Below, piece after piece: positions 37,333-46,320 of a stretch of DNA of 64,000 bases. The DNA lies in NCBI GenBank assembly GCA_029168955.1, contig JAPDOI010001806.1, forward strand, positions 62,001-126,000, read 5' to 3'. Made by a program: the position numbers and the translations under genes. The notes beneath the pieces are model-generated. The model saw only the letters and a program-made list of their open reading frames with translations, had not been told where the DNA came from and made no database searches. Each line of letters starts with the position of its first letter. Position 1 is the first letter of the stretch. The stretch comes from Aplectana chamaeleonis. Its lineage: Eukaryota; Nematoda; Chromadorea; Rhabditida; Cosmocercidae.

Positions 37333-37607
37333 GTTTAAGGTGTATGGTACACTTTGTCGCTGTCATAAGCGACAGGCATGAAATCTGGCACAAATCGCGC
37401 GGGACCTGCATTGGAGCAGCGGCATCGGTTGCCGTGCCGCAGCGACGTGTCGCGGAGGGCTGAAATACTTCAAATGTGCCGAAGCCTGTCGCTGTGCAGC
37501 GCACTGTGAATGCGACAGGTTTAAACGGCTGGAGCTCCGCGACAGCCGGTCGCTGTCGCTGTGCAGAGCGACGCGACCGCGTCTCGTAAAAGTATACCAT
37601 ACCCTGA
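37333..37607. mobile_element. Inverted-repeat element nested in the hAT-like element
   Basis: The left arm TTTAAGGTGTATGGTACACTT and the right arm, inverted TTCAGGGTATGGTATACTT, enclose a GC-rich interior rich in TCGCTG / CAGCGA motifs (TGTCGCTGT, GCGACAG). Open frames of about 100 codons on the minus strand are by-products of this composition. Ends are approximate. Confidence 0.55.
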
Positions 37608-37874
37608 ATGGGACCGTCTTACCCGTATTTCTAAGCTTTGCTTTACCGCTCATTCCACAACTCCTTCCCAGATTTTGAGAAATCTGCAAGTCTGATTCAG
37701 CTGTCCGCGTATCTGCTGGGCAACAGAGACACAGTCATATTCGTAATGCCTCTCCTGAAACGCTAACGCCGTTGTAAGCGTTAAGCCGAAGTCACCGTAT
37801 CTAAGCGATTTTCAACAGCCGAATTTGAGAACTCCTCCCATTTGCTCGCGGAACCGCAACACCGATTATACTTA

Positions 37875-38030
37875 CAGTCGGTAGGGATCGCACTCATATG
37901 CTGTACATTATCTACTTCAAGTTCCCTACTGAAGGTTGGCTCAAACTCGGTGGACGTACGTTAAAAAATATGGCATCGAGCTTGCACCAACCTTCAATAG
38001 AGATCGCAAAGTATCAGTCCGATCCGTGCC
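37875..38030. mobile_element. Diverged copy of palindromic MITE family A
   Basis: TACTGAAGGTTGGCTCAAAC faces GCTTGCACCAACCTTCAATA, and GATCGCAAAG with CCGATCCGTGCC follows on the right, as in the copies at 31045 and 61461. The left outer arm is poorly preserved. It lies inside the hAT-like element. Confidence 0.5.
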
Positions 38031-38984
38031 AATTCTATATTATCTAGGGCACAGTATCGGTCGTCCAGCACAGGCTATTTTTTCGGATATCCACTAAATC
38101 ACTTGCAGAATCGTAGCCTTATGCTGACGATACGGTAGATTCTCAAAGGAAACGTAAGCAAAAAAACCGCTTTCTAATTTTTGCTGCTTTGTTTAGTTTA
38201 GCCCCCATAGTTTAGTAAAAAATGTAGCCAACGCGCTCCACCGAACGCTCGCATTAGTGAGAGATAACGATTTCAGAAAAGGGCGAAGATGAGCGTTTTA
38301 ACTAGCACTCGCGCCTTTTCTGAGTGTCCTTTTGCTGCGCATGAAGAGAAATCAACTAGAGGAAACGGTTTTTAGCTTCAAACTTTTGGGATATAAAACG
38401 AATCCTCGTGATGGTTTTCATGAACTCTTAGTAGCTGTGATCTACTCAAAAGACGGGCCAAGAGCACTATTTGAAGCTATTTTTCGATTGATTAGACTGC
38501 TTCGCTCGATGTTTTGACGCTAATTTAGTTATGGGAATCAGGAAAGTTGACCTTCATGAAAAACTCGAAAACGAAGTTCCTCGTGAAGAGTGATTTTAGA
38601 TTGCATTTGCGTCGTAGGCGACAGCCACTGAGACGTGCGCGGCGAGCAACGCGGATCTGTTAGCCAGCGCCTCCAACTCCGTTTGTCCCGCGTTATAATG
38701 ATAGAATCACATTAAGGAATGGTAAAGGGATCGTGCTGTAGTAACACGCCTGGGCTGGCCCCATCTCCTGACCAAAAACATTAGTATGCGCAAAATGGGA
38801 TTAGAGCAGGTCAATTGGAAATGTCTTGTGATTTACTTCCATTGCATGCATTTTTATTTACGAAAAATTACGATTTACGGTCCAAAATGTCGTAAATCGT
38901 AAACCGTAATTACGCACACCCCTGATCCTTACTCTGAGGAACAACAGGCACTGTTTTAGAATGAGAAGAAAACTTGTTTCTCAG

Positions 38985-39656
38985 TCATTCAGATCGTCTA
39001 CGTTCCCTTTCCTCCTTAGTTAATGAAGGGCGTATGAAAACGCCAGGAATGGAAAAGAAACGCAAGCGAGGAGCCTGGCAGAGAGCATCCTTCTGAAATT
39101 TACTAGCAGGCAATACTACCTTTAATAACCTAGGCCTTTTCGGGTTGACATCGCCCATGCGAAAAGCTTTGGACCGAAGACACTCAACATTCAAAAACTC
39201 AAGCAAATCAATAGTGCGCCGGATGTTATGATGAACACGTACAATAGAACTAGGTGCCTCACTCTCAGGCAATCCAGAGATAACGAGAGAACGCGGAAGA
39301 TCAGGATCATTCGAGGTAACGACAGGAGAAGAACTCAACGGACCAGATACAAGATCAGACTGTTTTGTATCAGTCTTCGTAGACGACAAAAATGTCATGA
39401 GTTGATTTCTCAAAGAAATGTTTTCTTCCCTGAGTGATCTGTTGTCCTCGAGCACGGCACAGCATTGACGGGTAGCTTCGGCTATCTCACGCTTGGCATC
39501 CACAATGACTTGAATAAGGAGCTTTACATACGTAGGAACGTCTTTCTGATCAGCCAGCTGCCTCAGTTGATCTGCGATACAATCAGACTGCGGTGAATGT
39601 TCGAGGCGCGATCGTTTCACAGGCACAGAAGACGATCTTGAGGGAGTAGAGTTCAT
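38985..39656 (-). pseudogene. CR1-like ORF1
   Basis: The 223-codon frame starts MNSTPSRSSSVPVKRSRLEH. Residues about 30-90 (QLRQLADQKDVPTYVKLL, then CCAVLEDNRSLREENISLR) look like an amphipathic or coiled-coil segment. After a low-complexity S/D linker comes SLVISGLPESEAPSS, followed by KAFRMGDVNPKRPRLLKVVL, the RRM-like region common in ORF1 proteins of nematode and other CR1 elements, which bind the element's RNA. The frame ends KEERERRRSE with TGA at 38985. The same frame stays open beyond that TGA (LRNKFSSHSKTVPVVPQSKD), across the hAT insertion site, to NGSQSVSQPSPSGNF and a stop near 37013. The TGA is therefore probably a nonsense change at an arginine codon. Confidence 0.8.
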
Positions 39657-40006
39657 AGTGAGCAGGAACAGACGACAGGTAGAATATAGGTGACGTGAAG
39701 TGATTCAATACTTCAACAAAGGACGGTAAAGCTGGGGAAGTCGTGGGAAAAACCCGCAGAGGATAGTGTTTGCAGAGCGGGGAAAACCCGCACAGGATAG
39801 TGTCTGCAGAGCGGGGACGTTCGAGGCGCGATCGTTTCACAGGCACAGAAGACGATCTTGAGGGAGTAGAGTTCATAGTGAGCAGGAACAGACGACAGGT
39901 AGAATATAGGTGACGTGAAGTGGTTCAATACTTCAACAAAGGACGGTAAAGCTGGGGAAGTCGTGGGAAAAACCCGTACAGGATAGTGTCTGCAGAGCGG
40001 GGACGG
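39601..40006 (-). repeat. Tandem 220-bp 5' units of the CR1-like LINE
   Basis: TCGAGGCGCGATCGTTTCAC at 39601 recurs at 39821, and the following 180 bp match almost exactly, so the period is 220 bp. Each unit includes the first 20 codons of ORF1, its ATG and about 120 bp upstream. A smaller repeat (AACCCGCACAGGATAGTGTC and close variants) occurs at 39756, 39784 and 39974. Repeated 5' monomers are known to carry promoters in some LINEs; that role here is inference. Confidence 0.85.
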
Positions 40007-40264
40007 AATCGACCGCACAAGGGAATGGTCGAGACGAGAAAGACGATTGTACAGGTCCTTTTCCCATTAGGCATACTGTAGGTTGCGCAATAATCGGCAA
40101 AGTTTCTCTGCTATTCCCATTTTTTGTAATTGCGTTGCCTTGTACTGTACCCAGTTTAAAGAAGGGGGCCAACCTACAACTGTGGCAAATTATGACAGTT
40201 GGACGAGATGACCGTAAACCTGTCATAATATTTCAGTGTTGCTGCTCATGATTCTTTGTTTCAG
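40007..40264 (+). other. Sequence between the LINE and the first visible LMF exon
   Basis: About 260 bp of unclear origin. The last bases, TTCTTTGTTTCAG (ending at 40264), form a good nematode-like splice acceptor for the LMF exon. Upstream LMF exons are not seen, and the LINE may have separated them. Confidence 0.45.
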
Positions 40265-40803
40265 AATGACGGGTCTTGATGGCCGCCCCGAGGTTATTGT
40301 TGAGGGCTCGCAATATCACAATGGGCCATGGAAAGAGTGTGTGTTCTATTCCAAACCTGGAAATGTTTCCAAAGCACCTGTTTTCGTCCGTAGGTTTTTT
40401 TCACGTATACCTGAGATATCATCTATCCCTCTGTTCATTATATTTAGTTCCTCATCAACCTTGACTTGACTGGCAGATGTGCTTTGCTGCCTTGGGTTCG
40501 TATCGCTACAATCCATTCTTCTTGAGCTTGGTTTACCATTTGATGGAGGATACACCTGATGGTACGATTTCTCTAGCTTGTTTCTTTTCTCATTCATACC
40601 TCATTTCATTGCAGTCCTGCGCCTTATGAGTAAAAAACAGCCGTTCAGTGAGACTCCAAACTTTATTCGAGCGAAACATAACTACCGCTATACTTCAGTC
40701 GGTGAAAGGTGAGAAATCAGAGCTGGTGATTATCCTTGAAAACCTTTACCACTTGATAGAGTCGCAAGGGTTTTTCAAGAAAAAGCGCCCACATCTTGAC
40801 TGA
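40265..40803 (+). pseudogene. Lipase maturation factor gene fragment, 3' exons, broken
   Basis: Lipase maturation factors are ER membrane proteins needed for folding of dimeric lipases. Exon A (40265-40389) reads MTGLDGRPEVIVEGS, then GPWKECVFYSKPGNVS and APVFV, matching the family signature R-M-T-G-x-x-G-R-P-E-x-V-x-E-G-S and the W-x-E-x-x-F-x-Y-K-P-G block. A 58-bp GT-AG intron follows. Exon B (40448-40561) reads PHQP, TGA, LDWQMCFAALGSYRYNPFF, where the family has PHQPRLDWQMWFAALG; so arginine has become stop and tryptophan cysteine. After a 53-bp intron, exon C (40615-40803) reads VLRLMSKKQPFSETPNFIRAK and, after a frameshift near 40700, LVIILENLYHLIESQGFF, ending with TGA. N-terminal membrane segments are absent. 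The reading in exon A is clean; the rest is degenerate, so this is a pseudogene, unless the stop is a sequencing error. Confidence 0.85.
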
Positions 40804-41622
40804 TCATAAAATTGTTACCAGTGAGGCAACCCATAAATTTTACAATCAAGATTAATGAGCATGAAGTACGAATACATTCGGAGCGCTACTGGCTTAGACT
40901 GTCGTGCGCTTTCTGAAACTTGGAATCATGCACTTGATTTTTACTTCCAAGGTGTAATTCATTGTGCTTCTAGCAAGTTGACTCGATAGTTTTCTGAAAC
41001 CTCATCTCGGTTTTCAAATGCTGCTTAGGCCACCAAACAATCATTAGCCCAGCGAGTATTGAACTCTAGCTCTTTCGTTTTCCATGTTTGTGGAGAAGGA
41101 TTACTCAAGCTCTCAATCGATCGTGACCTGACATTGCGATACTAGAACTCGAGCGAAGATTGCGTAGGTAATACCATTTCCAGGGACGAACACATTTTCT
41201 TGACGTTTGCTCCTTATGAGTCTCGGCAAGAGGACAATTTTTTTTGGGGGGGGGATTAGGAAAGTGCATTGGTTAGCAGGTAGCAAAACTGTGCGGAACG
41301 TGTCGGGATAACGATGCGGAACTGCGTTCCAGATCGGTGTTGCAGTGCATTGATATTGTAGGACGTAAGCTATCCGTTGTTTAGATTGAGACAATGGTGG
41401 TAGTATAAATGGCTGGAGCTTTACGAAGACAACACTAGCTCTCACGCTGGCTTTTCAAGCTTTGCGACAATAATCAGACCGCTAAAACCGGCATTCTAGA
41501 TCTGTCAGATGAGGACCCAGGTCAAAACCAATTCCAGTCAAATGAAGAACGTTACGATTCCGCCCCTAATTTTAAGAACTGCGCAGAATGCTACTTCTTC
41601 TGCAGCCTCAAAGTGGTTTTTT
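40804..41622. other. Non-coding DNA between LMF and the LINE in the left arm
   Basis: No gene is supported. A segment at about 41283-41337 (TGTCGGGATAACGATGCGGA and CTGCGTTCCAGATCG) is repeated at 41688-41735 in the terminal duplicated part of the LINE. It is therefore LINE-derived or shares a common source. A run of C/G-rich low complexity (TTTTTTTTGGGGGGGGG) lies near 41240. Confidence 0.6.
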
Positions 41623-41979
41623 TCATAGGTTGAGGAACTGGGCGGCTTTCACAGGATTCGTCCAATGTTCAAAACTGTGCAGAATGTGTCGGGATAACCA
41701 TGCGGAACTGCGTTCCAGATCGATGCGTTCCATTGTTGTTAAGGAAGTAGGACTCTTTGGGTACATGAACAAGTGCGCCGTGTCGTGGTCGGCAGCACCA
41801 CAGTCCGGGCATGCGTCTGGTCGGCTGCTGTCAATCTTGTTGACGTAAGACATGAGCGGAATAGAGTGACCACAGCGCAGCGAGGCAAGATCACATCTGG
41901 CTCGCCTTCTTCTTTGCGGCCACATAGAGGGTTTTGTCACAGGCAGAGGAACTGGGCGACCAGTAGTGGATTCGTCCAT
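41623..41979 (-). pseudogene. Duplicated C-terminal zinc-knuckle domain, left copy
   Basis: A 118-codon frame repeats the end of the LINE protein: RRRRARCDLASLRCGH, then LMSYVNKIDSSRPDACPDCG and HDTAHLFMYPKSP, ending in WTNPVKAAQFLNL. It is parallel to RRARCTLASLRCGH, LMSYVSKIDSSKSDVCPDCG and HDTVYLFNCPRRP just upstream. It differs by an insertion of about 26 residues before the last WTNP, and the cysteine of FNCP is tyrosine (FMYP). The level of divergence makes it older than the inverted duplication. Confidence 0.8.
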
Positions 41980-44590
41980 AGGTCCATTGTGGTCAGCGTG
42001 GTAGGTCTCCTCGGACAGTTGAATAAATAAACGGTGTCATGGGCGATGGTACCGCAGTCCGGGCACACATCAGATTTGCTGCTGTCAATCTTGCTGACAT
42101 AAGACATTAGCATTGTAGGGTGACCACAGCGTAATGATGCGAGTGTGCATCTTGCCCTTCTCCCGAGTTGAGATTCTGAGGTGCCGAGTTGAGATTCTGA
42201 GGTGCAGATGTGGGGCGGTATATCTCCTAGTATAGGTTCTATGGCCGCCTTCTTAAGATGACACCGTACGAACTTGGTGTGCTCCTCGCGCAAAAGACGG
42301 AGTCGTTCTTGCTGTGAGTCGTGCCATCTTTGCAAATTGACTTCATTTGGAGCACCGGCGAATCGTTTTCTTATACTTCTCTCACTCTCTCCAACGGGGT
42401 TAAGCACTCTCCTTGATGGGTCGTTTGGTTGCTTTATAATGTTAATGCGGAATCGCTGGCCCTGGAGCTGACAATGCTCCTTCACTGGTAATAGACGGGT
42501 CTCAGTATGCAGTTGCTCGATTAAGGAACTCCTTGCACATCCGGTGGCGATACGGAGAGCGGCATTTTGTACTCGTTGCATCCTTGTCCAGGAGGATTCT
42601 GAGACGAGATGCTGCCATACCGGTGTGCGTACTCCAGGGCGGGCTGAAGAATTGCCTTATACGTTGTAAAATCTCCTTGCTGCTACCCCACGAAGTGCCG
42701 CCCACGGCCCTGAGAACGTTGAGCTTGGCTTTAACGACTGCCCGCTTCTGCTCAGTATTCTTATGAAACTTGAGTGACGAATCGAGCACAAGACCGGGCA
42801 GCTTTGGAAAGCGAGCAGCTGGCAAACGGTCTCCATCCCACGCGACATCCGGATGAGCGCTGTGCTCGGGCGGGTCCGTCGTGAAAACGTACACTGACGG
42901 CTTGGCTGCAGAGATCCTTAGCATCTTGTGGTCGAAAAAGCTCTTCTGTGTGATCAGGTACTCGTTGATCTTATTGGGGGCCACCTGCAAGTCCCGATCT
43001 CGACACATGATTGTTATGTCATCAGCATACGCGACGGTCTTGATGTCCTGTGGAGGCTCAGGTATATCTTCGAGGTACAGACAAAACACCGCCCTGAGGG
43101 ACTCTAGCTGCCATAAGAACACTTTTGGAGACATGATTTTGAAACATGACTCTTGCTCGCCGACCTTCAATGAAGGCCGATATCCAGCGCTTCTGCCAAG
43201 ATGGTATTGACGACTCCAGTATGTTGCTTGGCAGGACTCCAAGGTTAACCGTATCAAATGCCTTGGTGAGATCCAACGCAACAGCTACAGTTCTCAATGG
43301 CTTTTTAGAGTTGAACATGTCGATAGCATAGCTGGTAATTTCTAGCAAAGCCGTAATTGTGGAGTGTTGCCTCCTGAACCCATGTTGAAACAACTGCTTC
43401 TCGTTGTGCTTCGCTAGATCCTTGACAATGACCTTTTTGGCTACCTTAGCGAAAGGTGACATCAAGCTAATGGGACGATACCCCTTTGCTGATGACTGAG
43501 GTTTGCCAAGCTTGGGCAATGGGATGACGTGGGCTGTCTTCCAGTTTTGCGGAATAGTGCAGGAGCTGAACGAACTGTTAATCATATCAACGATGAGCGG
43601 AAGGATCTCAGTCGGGAGCTTATTGAATACAGCACGACAAATGCCGTCCGGAACGACAGTTTTAGAGTTCCGCATATCCTTTATTATCTTTTCTACGTGC
43701 GCCACAGTGAACGCATCGGCCGTGCTCGTGAGCGGGAGCCGGCACAGCTCTCTTACTGTCACTCTATTCTGCAGACCTCGCCTTGTACTCGTGACAAAGA
43801 AACTTCTACCGAGAGAGTAGGCGGCTTTCTTTCTTAACTTGAAAACGTTATTACCAAACTTAATAGTGGAGACGGTGGCTGGCGAGCTCTTTCCGATAGT
43901 TTCCGAAGTGCCTTCCAAGTAGCTCTACTATCTGTCTTGAAATTCAAGTGTTCTGTGAACTTTTCCCACTCTTCTTTTATGTGCTGGTCGAGATCTTTTC
44001 TGATCTCACCATCCAGCTGAGCTGCGACAGGGTTCAGATGGTCAACTATTCTTCTGGCATCTCTAGTCCTGATTTTCTGACGAATTTCTCTGGTGAAGTT
44101 TGGATAGAACGTCTTAACGCGGCCAACAGGGATAGCCGCCTTCATGGCCCTGCGAATTGCATCAGACAAGTCATGCTCCTTCTGGTGCACATTGCCACTC
44201 CAAGGGTAATCAGCCGCTAGGCGTAGCGCAACCTCACTGAACAGACACGAGTCTGCTTGGCGTAATTAAGATAAGAACGTTTACGAACACCAGAATAAGG
44301 AGCAAGAGAATTCGACAGATCGATGCGCGCAAAGACGGGAACATGTCACTAGGCAATGTTGTTGAGGTAGACCACGAGCAAGCGTTGGAAAGGTTGAGAG
44401 ACTAGAGTTATGTCTGGGCTAGAAGATCGGCCGGGGGCAGGGAGACGAGTGGGCTGATCATCGTTTAAGATGATTAGGTCGCACTCCTCAGCCCATTCCC
44501 CGACTTCTCCTCTAGCATAAGAACCAAGGGACGAGCAGAAGGTGTGGGCGTTAAAGTCGCCCGCGAAGACAACTGATGGTGAGAGGTGAA
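41937..44590 (-). pseudogene. Ingi-like ORF2, left copy: partial endonuclease, RT with YADD
   Basis: From 44590 the frame gives LSPSVVFAGDFNAH, the DFN motif of the APE endonuclease, then SSPDITLVSQ. One base is lost where an SDH-type motif is expected (AGTGACATGTTCCC). A linker with EEWEKFTEHLN and ATWKALRKLSERA follows (44190-43834). The RT starts with LPKLGKPQSSAKGYRPISLMS, then FQHGFRRQHSTITALL, VAVALDLTKAFDTV and RVPQGGVLS. Just after PQGGVLS a few codons are missing and the frame changes, in both arms. YLEDIPEPPQDIKTVAYADD (catalytic box at 43018-43032) follows, then PGLVLDSSLKFHKNTEQ, LNVLRAVGGTSWGSSKE and a final part, LQRVQNAALRIATG-type (QRVQNAALRIATG), ending in a zinc knuckle CPDCG, HDTVYLFNCPRRP and LWTNPLLVAQFLCL at 41937. 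Several frameshifts show it is dead. Confidence 0.9.
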
Positions 44591-44743
44591 AAAAAAACGG
44601 CCCCATGCTGATTCCAATGGTGTCTCTGAAATCATACAAGACCTTCTGTGAACGCAGGTATGGTCCCTCAAAGATTGAGCTATGGAAACATGGTGGACGA
44701 GTTGTCCGAGGCTTGTAACTTCCGTCTTTTGCAGCCGATCTAA

Positions 44744-46270
44744 GATCACCTCTATGCAAACCGACGTCACCCCCTCCACGATGAGGGTTTTTGTCATGGG
44801 AGAGTTGCTGGATCTCTCCTTCGGATTCTCCTACAAAGGGCCGACGTGGACAGGAATCCTGGACCCGTTCACAAGAAGAAGTACCCATGTGCCACATGCG
44901 ACAGAGATGTCACTTGGAATGGTATCAGCGTCCAATGTTTTGGATGTCAAATGTGGGTGCACCTCTCTTGTTCGGGTCTCAGTTCTGTGAGGCATCACGG
45001 TTCTACTTTTCTTTGCATTTTGTGCTCCTCACCTACCACCTCAGATTCCTCAAACTCCAATCGCCCCCTTTCCATTGTGCAAATAAATCTCAACGGCCTT
45101 CGTGCCTAGCTTCCTGAGCTTTCTCTGCATGTACTTACCATCCAGACGTGATCATGGTTCAAGAAACCAAGCTCTCTCCATCCCCCACCCATCCTAATAT
45201 CCCCGTCTACACTTCGTAACATGCTCCAAAGTCAACTCTTGGCGGAGGAGTTTCTACATTCATATTATCTACCCTTCCCTCACATCTTATACCTAACACC
45301 CCACGGGCGGTACTATTGAGTACCTTCCAATCCATCTCCCCCTTAAAGGCAGTGTTCACGATGAAAAAAGTTTTTGAAATTCCACTAGGGTTGGGTAGTG
45401 GAGGGACACTCTGTAACGTTAACGTCAAAAGAACGCATGAAAACGAGCCAGGAAGAGCCCCAAAAGAGCCCGAAGTTGTAACTTCGAGCGCATTGAAAAC
45501 CCCAAAAGCGCATCACGAGCCCACCGACGTGAGCCAATGAATGCTCGAGATCGTGAGATGAGCGATGATTTTCAATCATTAGCCCCGTTCTTCCCTTCAT
45601 TCTCAGCTTCTCTCTTTACTCAGGTCAGCTCGCATAGATCGGCTGCAAAAGACGGAAGTTACAAGCCTCGGACAACTCGTCCACCATTTTTCCATAGCTC
45701 AATCTTTGAGGGACCATACATGCGTTCACAGAAGGTCTTGTATGATTTCAGAGACACCATTGGAATCAGCATGGGGCCGTTCTCAAGGTAGGCGGAAAAC
45801 AGAACAACGATTTTCATCGTGGACACTGCCTTTAAGACTCTTCTTTCTCTGTTCAACATCTATGCCCCCCATGCCCCTCATCCTACAAACCCATTCCTGT
45901 TCTCGAACAACTTAACGATTGTTACCTCTCACCATCAGTTGTCTTCGCGGGCGACTTTAACGCCCACACCTTCTGCTCGTCCCTTGGTTCCTATGCTAGA
46001 GGAGAAGTCGGGGAATGGGCTGAGGAGTGCGACCTAATCATCTTAAACGATGATCAGCCCACTCGTCTCCCTGCCCCCGGCCGATCTTCTAGCCCAGACA
46101 TAATTCTAGTCTCTCAACCTTTCCAACGCTTGCTCGTGGTCTACCTCAACAACATTGCCTAGTGACATGTTCCCGTCGTTGCGCGCATCGATCTCTCGAA
46201 TTCTCTTGCTCCTTATTCTGGTGTTCGTAAACGTTCTTATCTTAATTACGCCAAGCAGACTCGTGTCTGT
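44744..46270 (+). pseudogene. Ingi-like LINE N terminus: 2A-like motif, PHD finger, APE endonuclease
   Basis: The frame is open from 44744. VAGSLLRILLQRADVDRNPGP, split as SLLRILLQRA then DVDRNPGP at 44843-44866, resembles a 2A ribosome-skipping peptide (consensus D-V/I-E-x-N-P-G-P; here D replaces E). A PHD finger follows: CATCDRDV, CFGCQMWVHLSC and FLCILC supply the C4HC3 ligands. Then comes the endonuclease: IVQINLNGLRA, HPDVIMVQETKL (catalytic E), GGGVSTFILS, then the MITE insertion, SLFNIYAP, VVFAGDFNAH and SSPDIILVSQ. Lesions are a frameshift after NGLRA with TGA near 45115, TAA after PVYTS near 45218, the MITE, a frameshift near 45920, and a lost base at the SDH motif near 46163. PHD fingers next to 2A-like motifs occur in several LINE groups. 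Confidence 0.85.
45343..45835. mobile_element. TTAA-flanked MITE, family B, inside the endonuclease
   Basis: The left end TTAAAGGCAGTGTTCACGAT and the right end ATCGTGGACACTGCCTTTAA are inverse with one mismatch, with TTAA at both ends. It lies between QSISPL and the segment coding SLFNIYAP. Its interior (from 45637) is also present at the inner end of the left arm, so the insertion predates the inverted duplication. TTAA targets are typical of piggyBac-type elements; that assignment is tentative. Confidence 0.8.
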
Positions 46271-46320
46271 TCAGTGAGGTTGCGCTACGCCTAGCGGCTG
46301 ATTACCCTTGGAGTGGCAAT

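Larger units (their letters stand above)
37107..38924. mobile_element. Non-autonomous hAT-like element inside the LINE
   Basis: The left end CAGGGGTGTGCGTAA is the exact inverse of the right end TTACGCACACCCCTG, a 15-bp terminal repeat of hAT type. It is flanked by ATCCATAC (37099-37106) and ATCCTTAC (38925-38932), an 8-bp target duplication with one mismatch; 8 bp is the hAT signature. Subterminal arrays of CGTAAATCGTAAACCGTAA occur at both ends in opposite orientation and are candidate transposase-binding sites. No transposase frame is visible in the 1818 bp. Removing it rejoins the ORF1 3' end of the CR1-like LINE, which supports the boundaries. Confidence 0.9.
34058..40006 (-). mobile_element. 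CR1-like LINE, decayed, split by a hAT-like element
   Basis: On the minus strand the order is tandem 5' units (40006-39601), ORF1 (39656), ORF2 with APE endonuclease and reverse transcriptase, and a short AATA-rich tail at about 34080-34058. A 1.8-kb hAT-like element interrupts it between ORF1 and ORF2. Two ORFs, an APE endonuclease, an ORF1 with a coiled-coil-like segment and a short tandem A/T tail instead of poly(A) fit the CR1 clade. The 5' limit is uncertain and I found no target duplication. Stops and frameshifts in ORF2 mean it is dead. Confidence 0.85.
40514..44741 (-). repeat. Inverted duplication 1, left arm
   Basis: This arm is the inverse of 45637-50199. Corresponding coordinates add up to 90479 (41113-42581), then 90511 (43058-44190), which shows near-colinear arms with a 32-bp indel between. 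The arm holds half of LMF exon B, exon C, about 800 bp of non-coding DNA, and the ingi-like LINE in antisense. The RT proteins of the two arms differ at only about 3 of 286 residues. The outer limit is at CATTCTTCTTGAGC (40514) and the inner limit at GCAGCCGATC (44741). Confidence 0.95.
41623..44741 (-). mobile_element. Ingi-like LINE, left-arm copy, 5'-truncated
   Basis: Antisense copy of the LINE described at 44742. It lacks the PHD part and the first half of the endonuclease. At 44590 the sequence jumps from the LINE (CACCTCTCACCATCAG on the coding strand) through a T/A run into the interior of a TTAA-type MITE, where the right arm has about 145 bp more. The copy keeps the YADD box that the right copy has lost. 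Confidence 0.9.

Noticed and set aside
41588..44220. Plus-strand frames in the left arm of inverted duplication 1
   Set aside because: Antisense shadows of the LINE, which reads on the minus strand here.
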